Below are positions 1 to 7,255 of a stretch of DNA of 64,000 bases, piece by piece. This stretch comes from Flavonifractor hominis (GTDB lineage: Bacteria > Bacillota > Clostridia > Oscillospirales > Oscillospiraceae): assembly GCF_040095835.1 (NCBI RefSeq), contig NZ_JBBMFT010000003.1:124001-188000 (forward strand), written 5' to 3'. The notes under the pieces are model-generated. The model searched no databases. It had not been told where the DNA came from and was given only the letters and a program-made list of their open reading frames with translations. Numbering within the stretch: the first letter of the stretch is position 1; the number at the start of each line of letters is the position of its first letter. Position numbers and translations under genes: made by a program.

Positions 1-119
1 GCTATTACCAGGGGAATAAGCTGACCCTCATCAACAAAAGTCCAACCCCCTATGACAGCCATGCTGATCTGGTCATCAGCGGTCCCATAGGAGAAGTGCT
101 GGGAGCCGTCCAGATATAA
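1..119 (+). CDS. NAD-dependent protein deacetylase (SIR2 family), C-terminal end only
   Basis: The last 38 codons of a gene that begins before the window, ending at TAA 117-119. The peptide contains LTLINKSPTPYDSHADL and then ISGPIGEVLGAV. This matches the C-terminal Rossmann part of sirtuins, where the LINK-P-T-P-D-A-DL run lies close to the NAD pocket. The family removes acetyl groups from lysines using NAD and releases nicotinamide. The catalytic His and zinc Cys residues lie outside the window, so activity cannot be judged. A strong terminator follows at once, so this is the last gene of its transcript. The family assignment is inferred from a short peptide. Confidence 0.7.
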   Translation, partial: YYQGNKLTLINKSPTPYDSHADLVISGPIGEVLGAVQI

Positions 120-121
120 CA

Positions 122-154
122 GAAGGGCGTCCGCGGGACGCCCTTCATATTTTT
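122..154 (+). terminator. Intrinsic terminator after the sirtuin gene
   Basis: An 11-bp perfect stem (GAAGGGCGTCC / GGACGCCCTTC, loop GCG) is followed by an AT-rich run ending in five T. It lies 3 bases after the sirtuin stop codon. Its T tract touches the operator of the next gene. Confidence 0.85.
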
Positions 155-170
155 ATTGAAAAACAATAAA
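152..170 (+). promoter_or_regulatory. Palindromic operator TTTATTG-N5-CAATAAA (copy 1)
   Basis: Perfect 7-bp inverted repeat TTTATTG / CAATAAA around AAAAA. It overlaps the predicted -35 hexamer (156-161) of the DUF2975/XRE promoter, a position expected for repression. The same palindrome with the same 5-nt spacer lies at 1004-1022 before the next operon. The XRE protein at 740-955 is the obvious candidate ligand; that link is inferred. Confidence 0.65.
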
Positions 171-184
171 AAGTGTGGTATGAT
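156..184 (+). promoter_or_regulatory. Promoter of the DUF2975-XRE operon
   Basis: TTGAAA (156-161), a 17-nt spacer and TATGAT (179-184) form a good sigma-A promoter, 21 bases before the start codon at 206. The -35 lies inside the palindrome at 152-170. Confidence 0.65.
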
Positions 185-205
185 GCTCCCAAAGGAGGTG
201 CCGCC

Positions 206-727
206 ATGGAACGGACGGGTGTGCAGAAGCTGGCTGCGGTGCTGAGGGTGCTGGTGAGCATTACATTTGTATGTAATCTGGTGGTATTGCCGCTGGTGCC
301 CCATCTAGTGCGGCCCTATTATGTGGAGGACTGGCTGTATCAGGAACTGCTCTGGGATCTTTCCCTGGTCTGGCAGGATATCCGGGCAGTGGTTCTGATG
401 CTGTTTTTGTGGTTTTGCGGAGTGTGTACCGCAGTCGTTTTGTGGCAGGCCCGGAGGGTGCTGAGTACCATTCTGGAGGGGAAGCCGTTCCAGAAAGCCA
501 ACAGCACAAGCCTCCGCCGCTCAGCAGTGTGCAGCTTCCTGATTGCTGCTGCTGCGCTGGTGCGGCTGGTTTGGGGGTTGGCCTACTACGGTACCATCGA
601 GCCGCTGCTGTCCTATAACGCACTGTTTGTGCCGGTCTTTTTTATGGGCGGACTACTCTGTCTGGTTATGTCCGCTCTGTTCCGCCAGGCGGCGGAGCTG
701 AAGGCGGAAAACGATCTCACCATTTAA
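206..727 (+). CDS. DUF2975 family membrane protein
   Basis: A 173-aa protein of unknown function. The start ATG 206 follows the ribosome binding site AAAGGAGGTG. About four hydrophobic segments are visible, near residues 10-30, 55-85, 105-130 and 135-160. The central cytosolic part VLSTILEGKPFQKANSTSLRR is typical of DUF2975: the I-x-x-G-x-P-F motif precedes the third membrane segment. In many Firmicutes this family sits directly before a small YozG-type XRE regulator, as here (12-nt gap). The pair may be a membrane sensor with its DNA-binding partner, but no signal is known. The operon is probably autoregulated through the palindrome overlapping its -35. Confidence 0.8.
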   Translation: MERTGVQKLAAVLRVLVSITFVCNLVVLPLVPHLVRPYYVEDWLYQELLWDLSLVWQDIRAVVLMLFLWFCGVCTAVVLWQARRVLSTILEGKPFQKANSTSLRRSAVCSFLIAAAALVRLVWGLAYYGTIEPLLSYNALFVPVFFMGGLLCLVMSALFRQAAELKAENDLTI

Positions 728-739
728 GGGGGGAGAGAC

Positions 740-955
740 ATGCCCATCATCGTAAATCTGGACGTGATGATGGCCAAGCGGAAAATGAGCCTCAATGAGC
801 TTTCCGCCAAGGTGGACATCACTCTGGCCAATCTGTCTATTTTAAAAAATAACCACGCCAAGGCAGTACGCTTCACCACCCTGGAGGCTATCTGCAAGGC
901 TCTGGACTGTCAGCCCGGTGATTTGCTGGAGTATGTTCCGGACAAAGAAGAATGA
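740..955 (+). CDS. Small XRE/Cro-type DNA-binding regulator (YozG-like)
   Basis: A 71-aa protein that is almost entirely one helix-turn-helix domain. It starts MPIIVNLDVMMAKRKMSLNELSAKVDITLANLSILKNNHAKAVRFTTLEAICKALDCQPGDLLEY, with the classic Cro/C1 pattern: LNELS (helix 2), ITLANLS (recognition region), TLEAICKALDCQPGDLLEY (last helices). The start ATG 740 follows GGGGGGAGAG. It is cotranscribed with the DUF2975 gene and followed by a terminator. It has no sensor domain, so its signal may come through the membrane partner. The palindromes at 152-170 and 1004-1022 are its likely operators (inferred from position). Confidence 0.88.
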   Translation: MPIIVNLDVMMAKRKMSLNELSAKVDITLANLSILKNNHAKAVRFTTLEAICKALDCQPGDLLEYVPDKEE

Positions 956-993
956 AAAGTGCGGAGGTCTGATGTCAGGCCTCCGCACTTTTA
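956..993 (+). terminator. Terminator after the XRE gene
   Basis: The hairpin AAAGTGCGGAGG / CCTCCGCACTTT ends in a T run and begins at the XRE stop codon. Confidence 0.85.
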
Positions 994-1003
994 TCAATAT
1001 AAC

Positions 1004-1022
1004 TTTATTGTAAAACAATAAA
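1004..1022 (+). promoter_or_regulatory. Palindromic operator TTTATTG-N5-CAATAAA (copy 2)
   Basis: The same arms and spacer length as the site at 152-170 (TTTATTG, TAAAA, CAATAAA). It ends 6 bases before the -35 of the downstream promoter. This suggests that the XRE regulator also controls the DUF4173 operon. Upstream of a -35 it could activate or repress. Confidence 0.65.
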
Positions 1023-1028
1023 AAATAA

Positions 1029-1057
1029 TTGACATTCGATGCCGCCTGTGCTATCTT
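1029..1057 (+). promoter_or_regulatory. Promoter of the 1082-2875 operon
   Basis: TTGACA (1029-1034), a 17-nt spacer and TATCTT (1052-1057). The start codon at 1082 is 24 bases downstream. Confidence 0.65.
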
Positions 1058-1081
1058 CAAGAGGAAATGAGAGGAGGCCGG

Positions 1082-1387
1082 ATGGAAATGATAAGTTTCA
1101 TCCTGTGGCTGGCACTGGGACTTGGACTGTTGTCCTGGGGCTTGGGGGCAGCTGCATTGGGAATGAGGGCACACCGTGTGCATCTGTGCCCGGCCAGCCT
1201 AACCTGTTGTTCCGTGACGCTGTGGCTGGCAGTGGTATATGTCTGGTGCCTTACTGCGGCAGGGGACAGCTCCGCGCTGGAGGACACGATGGGAGGCCTG
1301 CGTCTGGCGGCGACAACGCTGCTGGTGGTGACCCTGCTGCTCAATGGAGCTGCGCTGCTGCGCGGCAGCAGGAAAGAAAGGAGCTGA
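1082..1387 (+). CDS. Small hydrophobic membrane protein of unknown function
   Basis: A 101-aa protein starting MEMISFILWLALGLGLLSWG. ATG 1082 is chosen because GAGAGGAGG lies just before it; an in-frame ATG at 1067 overlaps that site. Three hydrophobic segments are visible, near residues 4-27, 38-60 and 72-92, with a charged tail ending SRKERS. No family is recognised. It is 6 bases upstream of the DUF4173 gene and most likely cotranscribed, so it may be a small partner of that membrane protein. Confidence 0.6.
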   Translation: MEMISFILWLALGLGLLSWGLGAAALGMRAHRVHLCPASLTCCSVTLWLAVVYVWCLTAAGDSSALEDTMGGLRLAATTLLVVTLLLNGAALLRGSRKERS

Positions 1388-1393
1388 CAGAGC

Positions 1394-2875
1394 GTGGAGA
1401 AAAAACAGAGCCTGTCGGGGACGGACGGCATGGTCACACCACCGATTTCCGCGGCCCGCCGCAGCTATGAGGTAGACGCAAAGGACCGCCGCCTGTTGCT
1501 GGCGGCGGTCCTGCTGGGAATTTTGTGTACCGATGTGCTCTATTACGGCACATTGGGGCTGGGAGTCACGGTGGCTGCCGCAGGCTGGTATGGTCTGCTG
1601 TTCTGGTACGGCGGGATGGAGCCGCTGGCCTGCCTTGAACACCGTCTGCTGCTGGCAGCGGCGGGATTGTTGGCGTTGAGTTTTACACTCTTCAGCAATG
1701 ACTGGCTGCGGCTGTGGAACCTGGTGGCCCTGACCTGTGTGATGGCCCTGCAGACCGCAGGGTGGACACGGCCAAGTAAGCCGGTACACACTCCGCTGGG
1801 ATTTCTGGAGCGGCTGGAGCAGTTGGGAGATGGCCTGTTCATGCGCTTGGGCGCGGCAGCGCAGACCGCAGCCAGTGTGCGCTGTCTTTCCGGAAAAAAG
1901 ACATTATGGGCGATTCTCCTGGGGCTGGTGGTGTGCGTGCCGTTGCTGGCGGTGGTTTTTCCGCTGCTGACTGCGGCGGATGCGCTGTTTTCCCACCTGA
2001 CGGAGGAGATGGTGCGCTGGATCTATCTGCATCTTTCCGGCTGGATGGCGCGGATCCTGTTGGGACTGTGCCTGGCTCCGTTTTTCTTCAGTCTTCTTTA
2101 TGCCCAGCGCCGGCCAGAACCCCGAAGGGGCAGAACAGAGCAATGCCCTTTTCCCAAAGTAAACAGTGCGCTGCCCATTACCGTTTTGGTGGTGATGGAC
2201 CTGCTGTATGCCTGCTTCCTGGCAGTACAGTTTGCCGCTCTGTTCGGCGGGGAGGCCTATCTGACCCGCATGGGGATCTGTTATGCCGAGTATGCCCGCA
2301 GCGGCTTTTTTCAGTTGGTTTTTGTGGCGCTGCTGAATCTGGCCCTGGTGCTGCTGGCGCTGGGGTGCTGCGGGCGGGAGAACGCAGGATTCCGGGCTGT
2401 GCAGATACTGTCCAGTGTACTGGTGGCGGCCAGCGGTGTACTGCTGGTCTCCGCTGTGGGGCGCATGACATTGTATGTACAGGCCTATGGATTGTCGTTC
2501 AAACGGGCTCTCACCTATTGGGGAATGGCTATGCTGGCCATTTTTCTGCTGGCGGCCCTGTGGAAGATATGGTGCAGCCGGGCGGTCTTTTTTAAAGTAT
2601 TGTTTACGGTGAGCCTGGCGGGATGGATCGTCCTTAATTTTGCCAATGTAGATGGGCTGGTAGCCCAATATAATGTGGTACGCGGCCTGGAACCACAGGC
2701 GGTACTTTCGGTTTCGGGCGAAACGCTGGCGGCACTGCCTGCGTTGGAGAAACTGGCTGTGAGTTATCCTCAGGATACGGAGCTGGAGCAGGCAATCGAG
2801 GGACTGCGCCGGCAGGCGGAGTGGGAGACGTCCCGCTGGGAGACCTGGTCGGTCATGGCCCAGTTAAACAGGTAA
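1394..2875 (+). CDS. DUF4173 (DUF4153-like) multi-pass membrane protein
   Basis: A 493-aa integral membrane protein of unknown function. The start is GTG 1394 after AAAGGAGCTGACAGAGC. About twelve hydrophobic segments run through residues 30-420. Around residue 260 lies NSALPITVLVVMDLLYACFLAVQFAALFGG, and later ARSGFFQLVFVALLNLALV. This E/A-Y-A-R-x-G-F-F-x-L pattern is characteristic of DUF4173. The roughly 70-residue C-terminus is soluble and helical (LAALPALEKLAVSYPQDTELEQAIEGLRRQAEWE). In related bacteria such genes often lie beside DUF2975/XRE pairs. Here the shared palindrome upstream supports control by the neighbouring XRE protein. Confidence 0.75.
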   Translation: MEKKQSLSGTDGMVTPPISAARRSYEVDAKDRRLLLAAVLLGILCTDVLYYGTLGLGVTVAAAGWYGLLFWYGGMEPLACLEHRLLLAAAGLLALSFTLFSNDWLRLWNLVALTCVMALQTAGWTRPSKPVHTPLGFLERLEQLGDGLFMRLGAAAQTAASVRCLSGKKTLWAILLGLVVCVPLLAVVFPLLTAADALFSHLTEEMVRWIYLHLSGWMARILLGLCLAPFFFSLLYAQRRPEPRRGRTEQCPFPKVNSALPITVLVVMDLLYACFLAVQFAALFGGEAYLTRMGICYAEYARSGFFQLVFVALLNLALVLLALGCCGRENAGFRAVQILSSVLVAASGVLLVSAVGRMTLYVQAYGLSFKRALTYWGMAMLAIFLLAALWKIWCSRAVFFKVLFTVSLAGWIVLNFANVDGLVAQYNVVRGLEPQAVLSVSGETLAALPALEKLAVSYPQDTELEQAIEGLRRQAEWETSRWETWSVMAQLNR

Positions 2876-2880
2876 AAACA

Positions 2881-2919
2881 AGCATCGGTCCCCGGCCAAT
2901 GCCGGGGACCGATGCTTTA
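2881..2919. terminator. Bidirectional terminator between convergent genes
   Basis: A perfect 16-bp stem (AGCATCGGTCCCCGGC and its complement, 4-nt loop) between the DUF4173 gene (+) and the thioesterase gene (-). A T run follows on the plus strand. The minus strand also has a T tract, read from 2873-2880, so it can serve both genes. Confidence 0.85.
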
Positions 2920-3315
2920 AAAGGTTCCTTTGCAGAAATAAGTAAAGTCGCCGCAGGCCAGCAAAGTATCTTCTGCATCCACGACTTCTACATGAACCAG
3001 ACAGGTGGTACGTCCACGATGGCGTACCTCTGCGCAGGCCGTTACAGTACCGCTTTTCGCTGAGTGGATAAAATTCAAGCCGCCCTGTAGGGTAACGTAT
3101 CGCCGTCCGTCCGTTCGGCAGGCACAGCCGCCGGCGCAGTCCGCCAATGTGTAGTAGGCGCCTCCATGAAGGGCCCCGTATGGATTGAGGCTGTTTGGGC
3201 CCATCTCCAACACAGCTTCACCCAAATCTGGGCCCGGCTGACGAATGGTAATCCCATTATAGCGGGCAAAGGCATTTGCCTTTGCAATGCGTTCAAATTC
3301 AGCGTCGTCCAACAC
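2917..3315 (-). CDS. PaaI-type hotdog-fold thioesterase
   Basis: A 132-aa protein. The pattern NPYGALHGGAYYTLADCAGGCA is the PaaI/YdiI thioesterase signature, with the HGG loop, a helix over the substrate, and an acid in the L-A-D position. VTLQGGLNFIHSA and RHRGRTTCLVHVEVVDAEDTLLACGDFTYF complete the hotdog sheet. The family hydrolyses acyl-CoA esters, often aromatic or short-chain; the substrate here is unknown. The start is GTG 3315 after AGGGGGC. It lies 15 bases after xpt on the same strand, so it probably shares the xpt transcript. Confidence 0.85.
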   Translation of the reverse strand: MLDDAEFERIAKANAFARYNGITIRQPGPDLGEAVLEMGPNSLNPYGALHGGAYYTLADCAGGCACRTDGRRYVTLQGGLNFIHSAKSGTVTACAEVRHRGRTTCLVHVEVVDAEDTLLACGDFTYFCKGTF

Positions 3316-3330
3316 AAAAATAGCCCCCTG

Positions 3331-3900
3331 TCACTGCAGAATGATCTGCTGGCCTTCGATGCGTTCTACTGTGGCCAGCGCTTCAACTCGAATACCCATG
3401 CGCCGCAGGACCTTTCCTCCATCCCGCATGGCTTTTTCAATGGCGACACCGACTCCGATCACTTCGCCGCCTGCTTTTGAGACCAACTCCAGCAGACTGA
3501 GAATAGCCTGTCCATTGGACAAAATATCGTCTACAATCAGGACTTGATCATCCTCGGTTAAATATTTTTTGGATACGCGCAGTGTGTACGATTTCTCCAT
3601 GGAAAAGGAATGGGTCTCGGCGGTATAGACCTCTGGATCGATATAGCCAGTCTGAAATTTCTTGGCGTAGATCACAGGTACATCCAATGCTCTGGCCACA
3701 AAACAGGCAAGAGCAATACCGGAACTCTCCGCCGTGAGTACCTTAGTAATCCGGCAGCCCTTAAAGCGCTTGGCCAGGGTGTTCCCCATTTTTTCCATCA
3801 GGGACATGTCCATGCAGTGGTTGAGAAACATATCCACGTGAATAATATCACCTTCGCCAACCACTGCATCACTGAGGATCCGCCGTTTTAATTCTTCCAT
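3331..3900 (-). CDS. xpt: Xanthine phosphoribosyltransferase
   Basis: A 189-aa protein, the usual length for Xpt. It converts xanthine and PRPP to XMP in purine salvage. It starts MEELKRRILSDAVVGEGDIIHVDMFLNHCMD. The PRPP-binding motif is VLIVDDILSNGQA (near residues 125-137), and TAESSGIALA provides the loop that precedes it in this family. ATG 3900 follows AAAGGAACG; the open frame extends upstream but without a ribosome binding site. The leader is short and shows no purine riboswitch, which many Firmicute xpt genes carry. The thioesterase gene follows in the same direction. Confidence 0.92.
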   Translation of the reverse strand: MEELKRRILSDAVVGEGDIIHVDMFLNHCMDMSLMEKMGNTLAKRFKGCRITKVLTAESSGIALACFVARALDVPVIYAKKFQTGYIDPEVYTAETHSFSMEKSYTLRVSKKYLTEDDQVLIVDDILSNGQAILSLLELVSKAGGEVIGVGVAIEKAMRDGGKVLRRMGIRVEALATVERIEGQQIILQ

Positions 3901-3957
3901 GTTGCGTTCCTTTCCTGCCGGCTCTGCCGCCGGGCCATATTCCACCAGAATAAAATT

Positions 3958-3986
3958 ATTATATCTTATTTTGTCTTCCCTCGCAA
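3958..3986 (-). promoter_or_regulatory. Promoter of xpt
   Basis: On the minus strand: TTGCGA (3986-3981), a 17-nt spacer and a perfect TATAAT (3963-3958), about 57 bases before the xpt start. Confidence 0.7.
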
Positions 3987-4068
3987 TATTGACAACAGTC
4001 CAAAAATAAGGTATTCTAATCAAAGCGGTAATCCAGACGGAGGTTCTGTCTTGATTTGCCCTTCAGTT

Positions 4069-4157
4069 GCAGCGGTATCGAAGTGGTCATAACGGGGCTG
4101 ACTCGAAATCAGTTTGCAGGAAACTGCACGAGGGTTCGAATCCCTCCCGCTGCGCCA
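4069..4157 (+). tRNA. tRNA-Ser (anticodon CGA)
   Basis: An 89-nt cloverleaf. The acceptor stem GCAGCGG pairs with CCGCTGC, followed by G and an encoded CCA. The anticodon loop CTCGAAA gives CGA, reading UCG. A long variable arm (TTTGCAGGAAACTGCA) marks a class II tRNA, as expected for serine, and the T arm carries GGTTCGAATCC. A terminator hairpin follows two bases later. Confidence 0.96.
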
Positions 4158-4158
4158 A

Positions 4159-4192
4159 GGCTCCAGAAGCAGATGCTTCTGGAGCCTTTTTG
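4159..4192 (+). terminator. Terminator after tRNA-Ser
   Basis: The hairpin GGCTCCAGAAGC / GCTTCTGGAGCC with loop AGAT and a T5 tail. It shares the GCTCCAGA arm sequence with the hairpin at 4259-4292. Confidence 0.85.
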
Positions 4193-4258
4193 TTTACACG
4201 TAGAAGATTGGATACATTGAAACGGACTCTGGTGGTGGCGTTAGGGCCAAGCCGGTGC

Positions 4259-4292
4259 AAAAAAGCTCCAGACATAGGTCTGGAGCTTTTTT
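4259..4292. terminator. Second hairpin, likely terminator
   Basis: AAAAAAGCTCCAGAC / GTCTGGAGCTTTTTT around a 4-nt loop. The symmetric A and T runs let it work in either direction. The stretch 4193-4370 holds no gene that I can support. Confidence 0.7.
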
Positions 4293-4370
4293 CTGCGGAC
4301 TTCCCAAAAAGATCTGTGTGTTCTGTGCCCCGTGAGAAAGTGCAGAAAGAAAGGAGGGAATGACTGTGTT

Positions 4371-4808
4371 TCAAACAGCAGCGTTGGAAGCGGGGGCAAG
4401 GTCCTGAGTATGCCCCTCCTCCTGTACGACGGTCAGGGTATTTTCCCAGTTGTCAGAGAGTTTGTAGCCGATTTTCAATGTGGAGGAGTAGCCGCTGGCC
4501 GTTTCATGCAGAATCAAATCATCGTCGGCCATGCACTGCCGCATGGCGTTGCATACCATGGGCAACCGACTTTTCAGCTTGAGGCTTTTATGAATATCGT
4601 TGGCTTTTAGTACAAGAATATCCTCGCCCTTTTCTCTGGCACTGGATTTCAGTTCCTCGATATAATTCCGGATGTCTGCTGTAGTGACCTTGTGAAACGG
4701 AGCTGATTTTTCTTCCGCCATACGGTAATTCTGCTTTAGAGTCTCCACTTCTTCTTCCAGAGCCTGGATTCGGGAGAGCATCTCCACGATGATCGTATCA
4801 TAGTTCAT
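4371..4808 (-). CDS. Coiled-coil protein with a possible winged-helix domain, unknown function
   Basis: A 145-aa soluble protein starting MNYDTIIVEMLSRIQALEEEVETLKQNY. Residues 5-30 form a short coiled coil. Residues 40-115 (VTTADIRNYIEELKSSAREKGEDILVLKANDIHKSLKLKSRLPMVCNAMRQCM) read like a helix-rich winged-helix fold: three helices, a basic recognition stretch KSLKLKSRLPMVCNAM, and then a beta-like segment ETASGYSSTLKIGYKL. I do not recognise a named family. ATG 4808 follows GAAGGAGATATATC. It stands alone, with the lipoprotein operon 60 bases upstream on the same strand. Confidence 0.65.
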   Translation of the reverse strand: MNYDTIIVEMLSRIQALEEEVETLKQNYRMAEEKSAPFHKVTTADIRNYIEELKSSAREKGEDILVLKANDIHKSLKLKSRLPMVCNAMRQCMADDDLILHETASGYSSTLKIGYKLSDNWENTLTVVQEEGHTQDLAPASNAAV

Positions 4809-4868
4809 GATATATCTCCTTCCATTTAAACGATGATAAACCGGTATGTAATGTGATCAAACAAAATC

Positions 4869-6542
4869 TTACGCTGATGCATCTGTGAAGGGAGCCTGAG
4901 GGGCTGTGTCACGCGGCATATTCTTCATCTGGCCGCCAGCCCGACCGCCGCTGCCCATACTGCCGGGATTGGATTCCGAACCGTCATTGGTGGTAATGCT
5001 GCCGCCGTTATTGCTGTAAGTGCCATCTGTATCCAGTGCGGTGTTGCCGGTACTATTACAAGTGAGGTCCAGCGTGCCTCCATTGATGGTGAGCGCACCG
5101 TTGGAGTCAATGCAGTCTCCCTGTGATACGATGGTGAAGGTACCGCCGTTGATGGTAATAAAGCTGTCAGAAGACGTGGAGAAGGAGTCATACCGACCAC
5201 CACCAAAGCCGGAATTGTCCACACCACCGGCGGCATTGATTCCATCATCGTAGGAGACAATGTCAAAAATCCCATCGTCAATTGTGATGGACAGTCCTTC
5301 GATTCCCTCATAGCAGTAGGGGATGGTAAATGTACCTGCCTGGATGGTAAGGGCGTCGTCGCTGTGAATGGCATCGTCTCCACTGCTCAGTGTAAACTCG
5401 CCAGCTGTAATGAGGAGCGGTCCACCAGTATGAATCGCGTCATCCGCAGTATCCAGCGAGAAAAGGCCGCCGCTGATGGTGAGTGCGCCCTCTGCCTTGA
5501 TCCCTTTTTCGCTGGTAGAAGAATCGGTTTCTTCCGTGGCGGCAGTACTTGTTGGAGTGGCGGAAGGATCTTCCATACCGCTGGCAGCCCGCGCTCCGCC
5601 TCGCTGGTTTGAAGAAAAGGTATCGCTGGTGGTCATGCTTACGCTGGCGCTGCCGCCGGCAGTGGTCAAATCGAAGCTCCCGCCGTCAATCTGCAGCGTT
5701 CCGCTGGCACTTATGGCGTCGCCCTGCGCGTCGACCGTAAAAGTGCCGTCTGCGATGTAAAGGCAGCCAAGGGTGGTATCGTCTTCATTTTCCGCATGCA
5801 GAGCATCCTTGCCGGAGGTGATATGGAATGTGCCGCAGGCGATGGCAAGGTTGTCCTTGCCTGTCATGCCGGTACTGGCCGCGGTAATGGTATAGCTGCC
5901 GCCAGTGACTACCAAATCGTCCTTAGATACAACCCCGTGCCCGATCGGAGCCTGGATGGTAAGGCTGCCGGAACCATTCAGGGTCAGGTCAGTTTTGGAA
6001 AAGATAACAGCGTCAATGTTGTTATCATCAATGGCGACATATTCCCCGCCGTTGCTCAGTGTATTTTCCGTTCCTTCTGCCAAGGTGAGAAATACCTTGT
6101 CAGCCTGCAGTGCATAGATGGCGGCGGAGGTACTGCTGGTCAGGTCCACGCCGTTCAGAACCAGCTGCACTTTGTCGGAATCGTCTGCATAAATGACGAT
6201 CTGACCATCCTCCCAGCTGCCTGAGAGTAGATAGACGCCCTCATCAGAGATCATGACACGCCCATCTTCAACGGTGACCGCATCGGAAGAGCAGGAGGCG
6301 GTGTCTCCCTGAAGAACGATGGATATGGCCTGACTTTCTTCATAGCTGCCATCCAGATCCCGGTCGCTGAACCATTCGTTTGTGCTCTGCGTCTGAACGA
6401 TAGAGGAAGCTGAGGACGCAGACTCTGTCGATGGGGAAGAAGTGCTTTGCTCGGGGGAGGAGGCCTGGGTGCCGCATCCGCTCAGCAGAAGAACGGCACA
6501 GAGCGGAAGGCAGAGGCCCGGCCGGCGGAAGTATTTTTTCAT
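4869..6542 (-). CDS. Secreted carbohydrate-binding beta-helix lipoprotein (Cthe_2159-like)
   Basis: A 557-aa lipoprotein. The N-terminus MKKYFRRPGLCLPLCAVLLLSGCG carries a lipobox (LLSGC). A Ser/Thr-rich linker follows (residues 27-65). Next come many short strands of the type IXGGXFXIXXXXDAIHS, for example GGLFSLDTADDAIHTGGPLLITAGEFTLSSGDDAIHSDDALTIQAGTF. This is the repeating parallel beta-helix of the Cthe_2159 family, known to bind cellulose and pectin-like polysaccharides and calcium. The tail is rich in Gly, Asn and Ser. ATG 6542 follows AAAGGAGTTGC; the frame is open further upstream without a site. It is the last gene of a VTC-DUF4956 operon, a pairing common in Firmicutes and often linked to CotH-type spore or surface proteins. 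No CotH gene is seen here. Confidence 0.82.
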   Translation of the reverse strand: MKKYFRRPGLCLPLCAVLLLSGCGTQASSPEQSTSSPSTESASSASSIVQTQSTNEWFSDRDLDGSYEESQAISIVLQGDTASCSSDAVTVEDGRVMISDEGVYLLSGSWEDGQIVIYADDSDKVQLVLNGVDLTSSTSAAIYALQADKVFLTLAEGTENTLSNGGEYVAIDDNNIDAVIFSKTDLTLNGSGSLTIQAPIGHGVVSKDDLVVTGGSYTITAASTGMTGKDNLAIACGTFHITSGKDALHAENEDDTTLGCLYIADGTFTVDAQGDAISASGTLQIDGGSFDLTTAGGSASVSMTTSDTFSSNQRGGARAASGMEDPSATPTSTAATEETDSSTSEKGIKAEGALTISGGLFSLDTADDAIHTGGPLLITAGEFTLSSGDDAIHSDDALTIQAGTFTIPYCYEGIEGLSITIDDGIFDIVSYDDGINAAGGVDNSGFGGGRYDSFSTSSDSFITINGGTFTIVSQGDCIDSNGALTINGGTLDLTCNSTGNTALDTDGTYSNNGGSITTNDGSESNPGSMGSGGRAGGQMKNMPRDTAPQAPFTDASA

Positions 6543-6559
6543 ACTTTGCTGCAACTCCT

Positions 6560-7255
6560 TTACAGACCTGCAGACGCCGTCTCCTGATGGCAAAGCGAGA
6601 TTTCCAGATTCCCGTTACGGCGACGCAGCTCATCGATAAAATGTTTTTCTTGAAGTGGATCCCTTAATGTCAGGTCATAAGTCAGCTTGAACAGGCTGCC
6701 CATATTCGTGCTCTTGACCTGCTTGACGGTAAAATGGGAGGCGTATTTTTCCAGCACGGGATCAAAGGCACCGGTATAGTCCAGATCTTCCGGCACCGTG
6801 ATGTGCAGGGTGCGAAAGCGGGGGGCTCCGGAGTGCTCTCCCAGATGTATAGCATTGTAAAGCATAGTTGCTCCCCCCAGAATAAGGGCAAAAAGCAGCG
6901 CGTAGCCTAAATACCCCATTCCAGTGATCAGTCCGGTGCCCATGGCTACAAAAAGAGCGCCGATCTCCCGGGCAGAACCAGGAGCGGAGCGGAAACGGAC
7001 CAGGCTGAATGCGCCTGCCACGGCCACACCGGTGCCTACATTTCCGTTGACCATCATAATGACCACGCATACCACGGCCGGGAGAAGCGCCAGAGTGATG
7101 GAAAAGCTCTTGCTGTAGGTGGTGTGCCACAGCGTCATGGCGCATAAAACCAATCCGATCAGCAGAGATACACCTACGCACAGCAGAAAATTCTGTACGG
7201 TGATGGTACTGGTCAGTTCGGTATCAAAGATCCCGCGAAACAACAGATCAAGCAT
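6560..7255 (-). CDS. DUF4956 membrane protein
   Basis: A 231-aa protein with an N-terminal membrane half: four hydrophobic segments between residues 20 and 135, including FLLCVGVSLLIGLVLCAMTLW and LLFALILGGATMLYNAI. Between them lies GNVGTGVAVAGAFSLVRFRSAPGSAREI, the conserved loop of DUF4956. The C-terminal 80 residues form a soluble ferredoxin-like part (LHITVPEDLDYTGAFDPVLEKY...). ATG 7255 overlaps the end of the VTC gene by 8 bases and follows GGAGG at 11 nt; a GTG at 7267 is also possible. Function is unknown. Linkage with the VTC domain protein suggests a shared membrane process, perhaps polyphosphate or cell-surface related. Confidence 0.83.
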   Translation of the reverse strand: MLDLLFRGIFDTELTSTITVQNFLLCVGVSLLIGLVLCAMTLWHTTYSKSFSITLALLPAVVCVVIMMVNGNVGTGVAVAGAFSLVRFRSAPGSAREIGALFVAMGTGLITGMGYLGYALLFALILGGATMLYNAIHLGEHSGAPRFRTLHITVPEDLDYTGAFDPVLEKYASHFTVKQVKSTNMGSLFKLTYDLTLRDPLQEKHFIDELRRRNGNLEISLCHQETASAGL

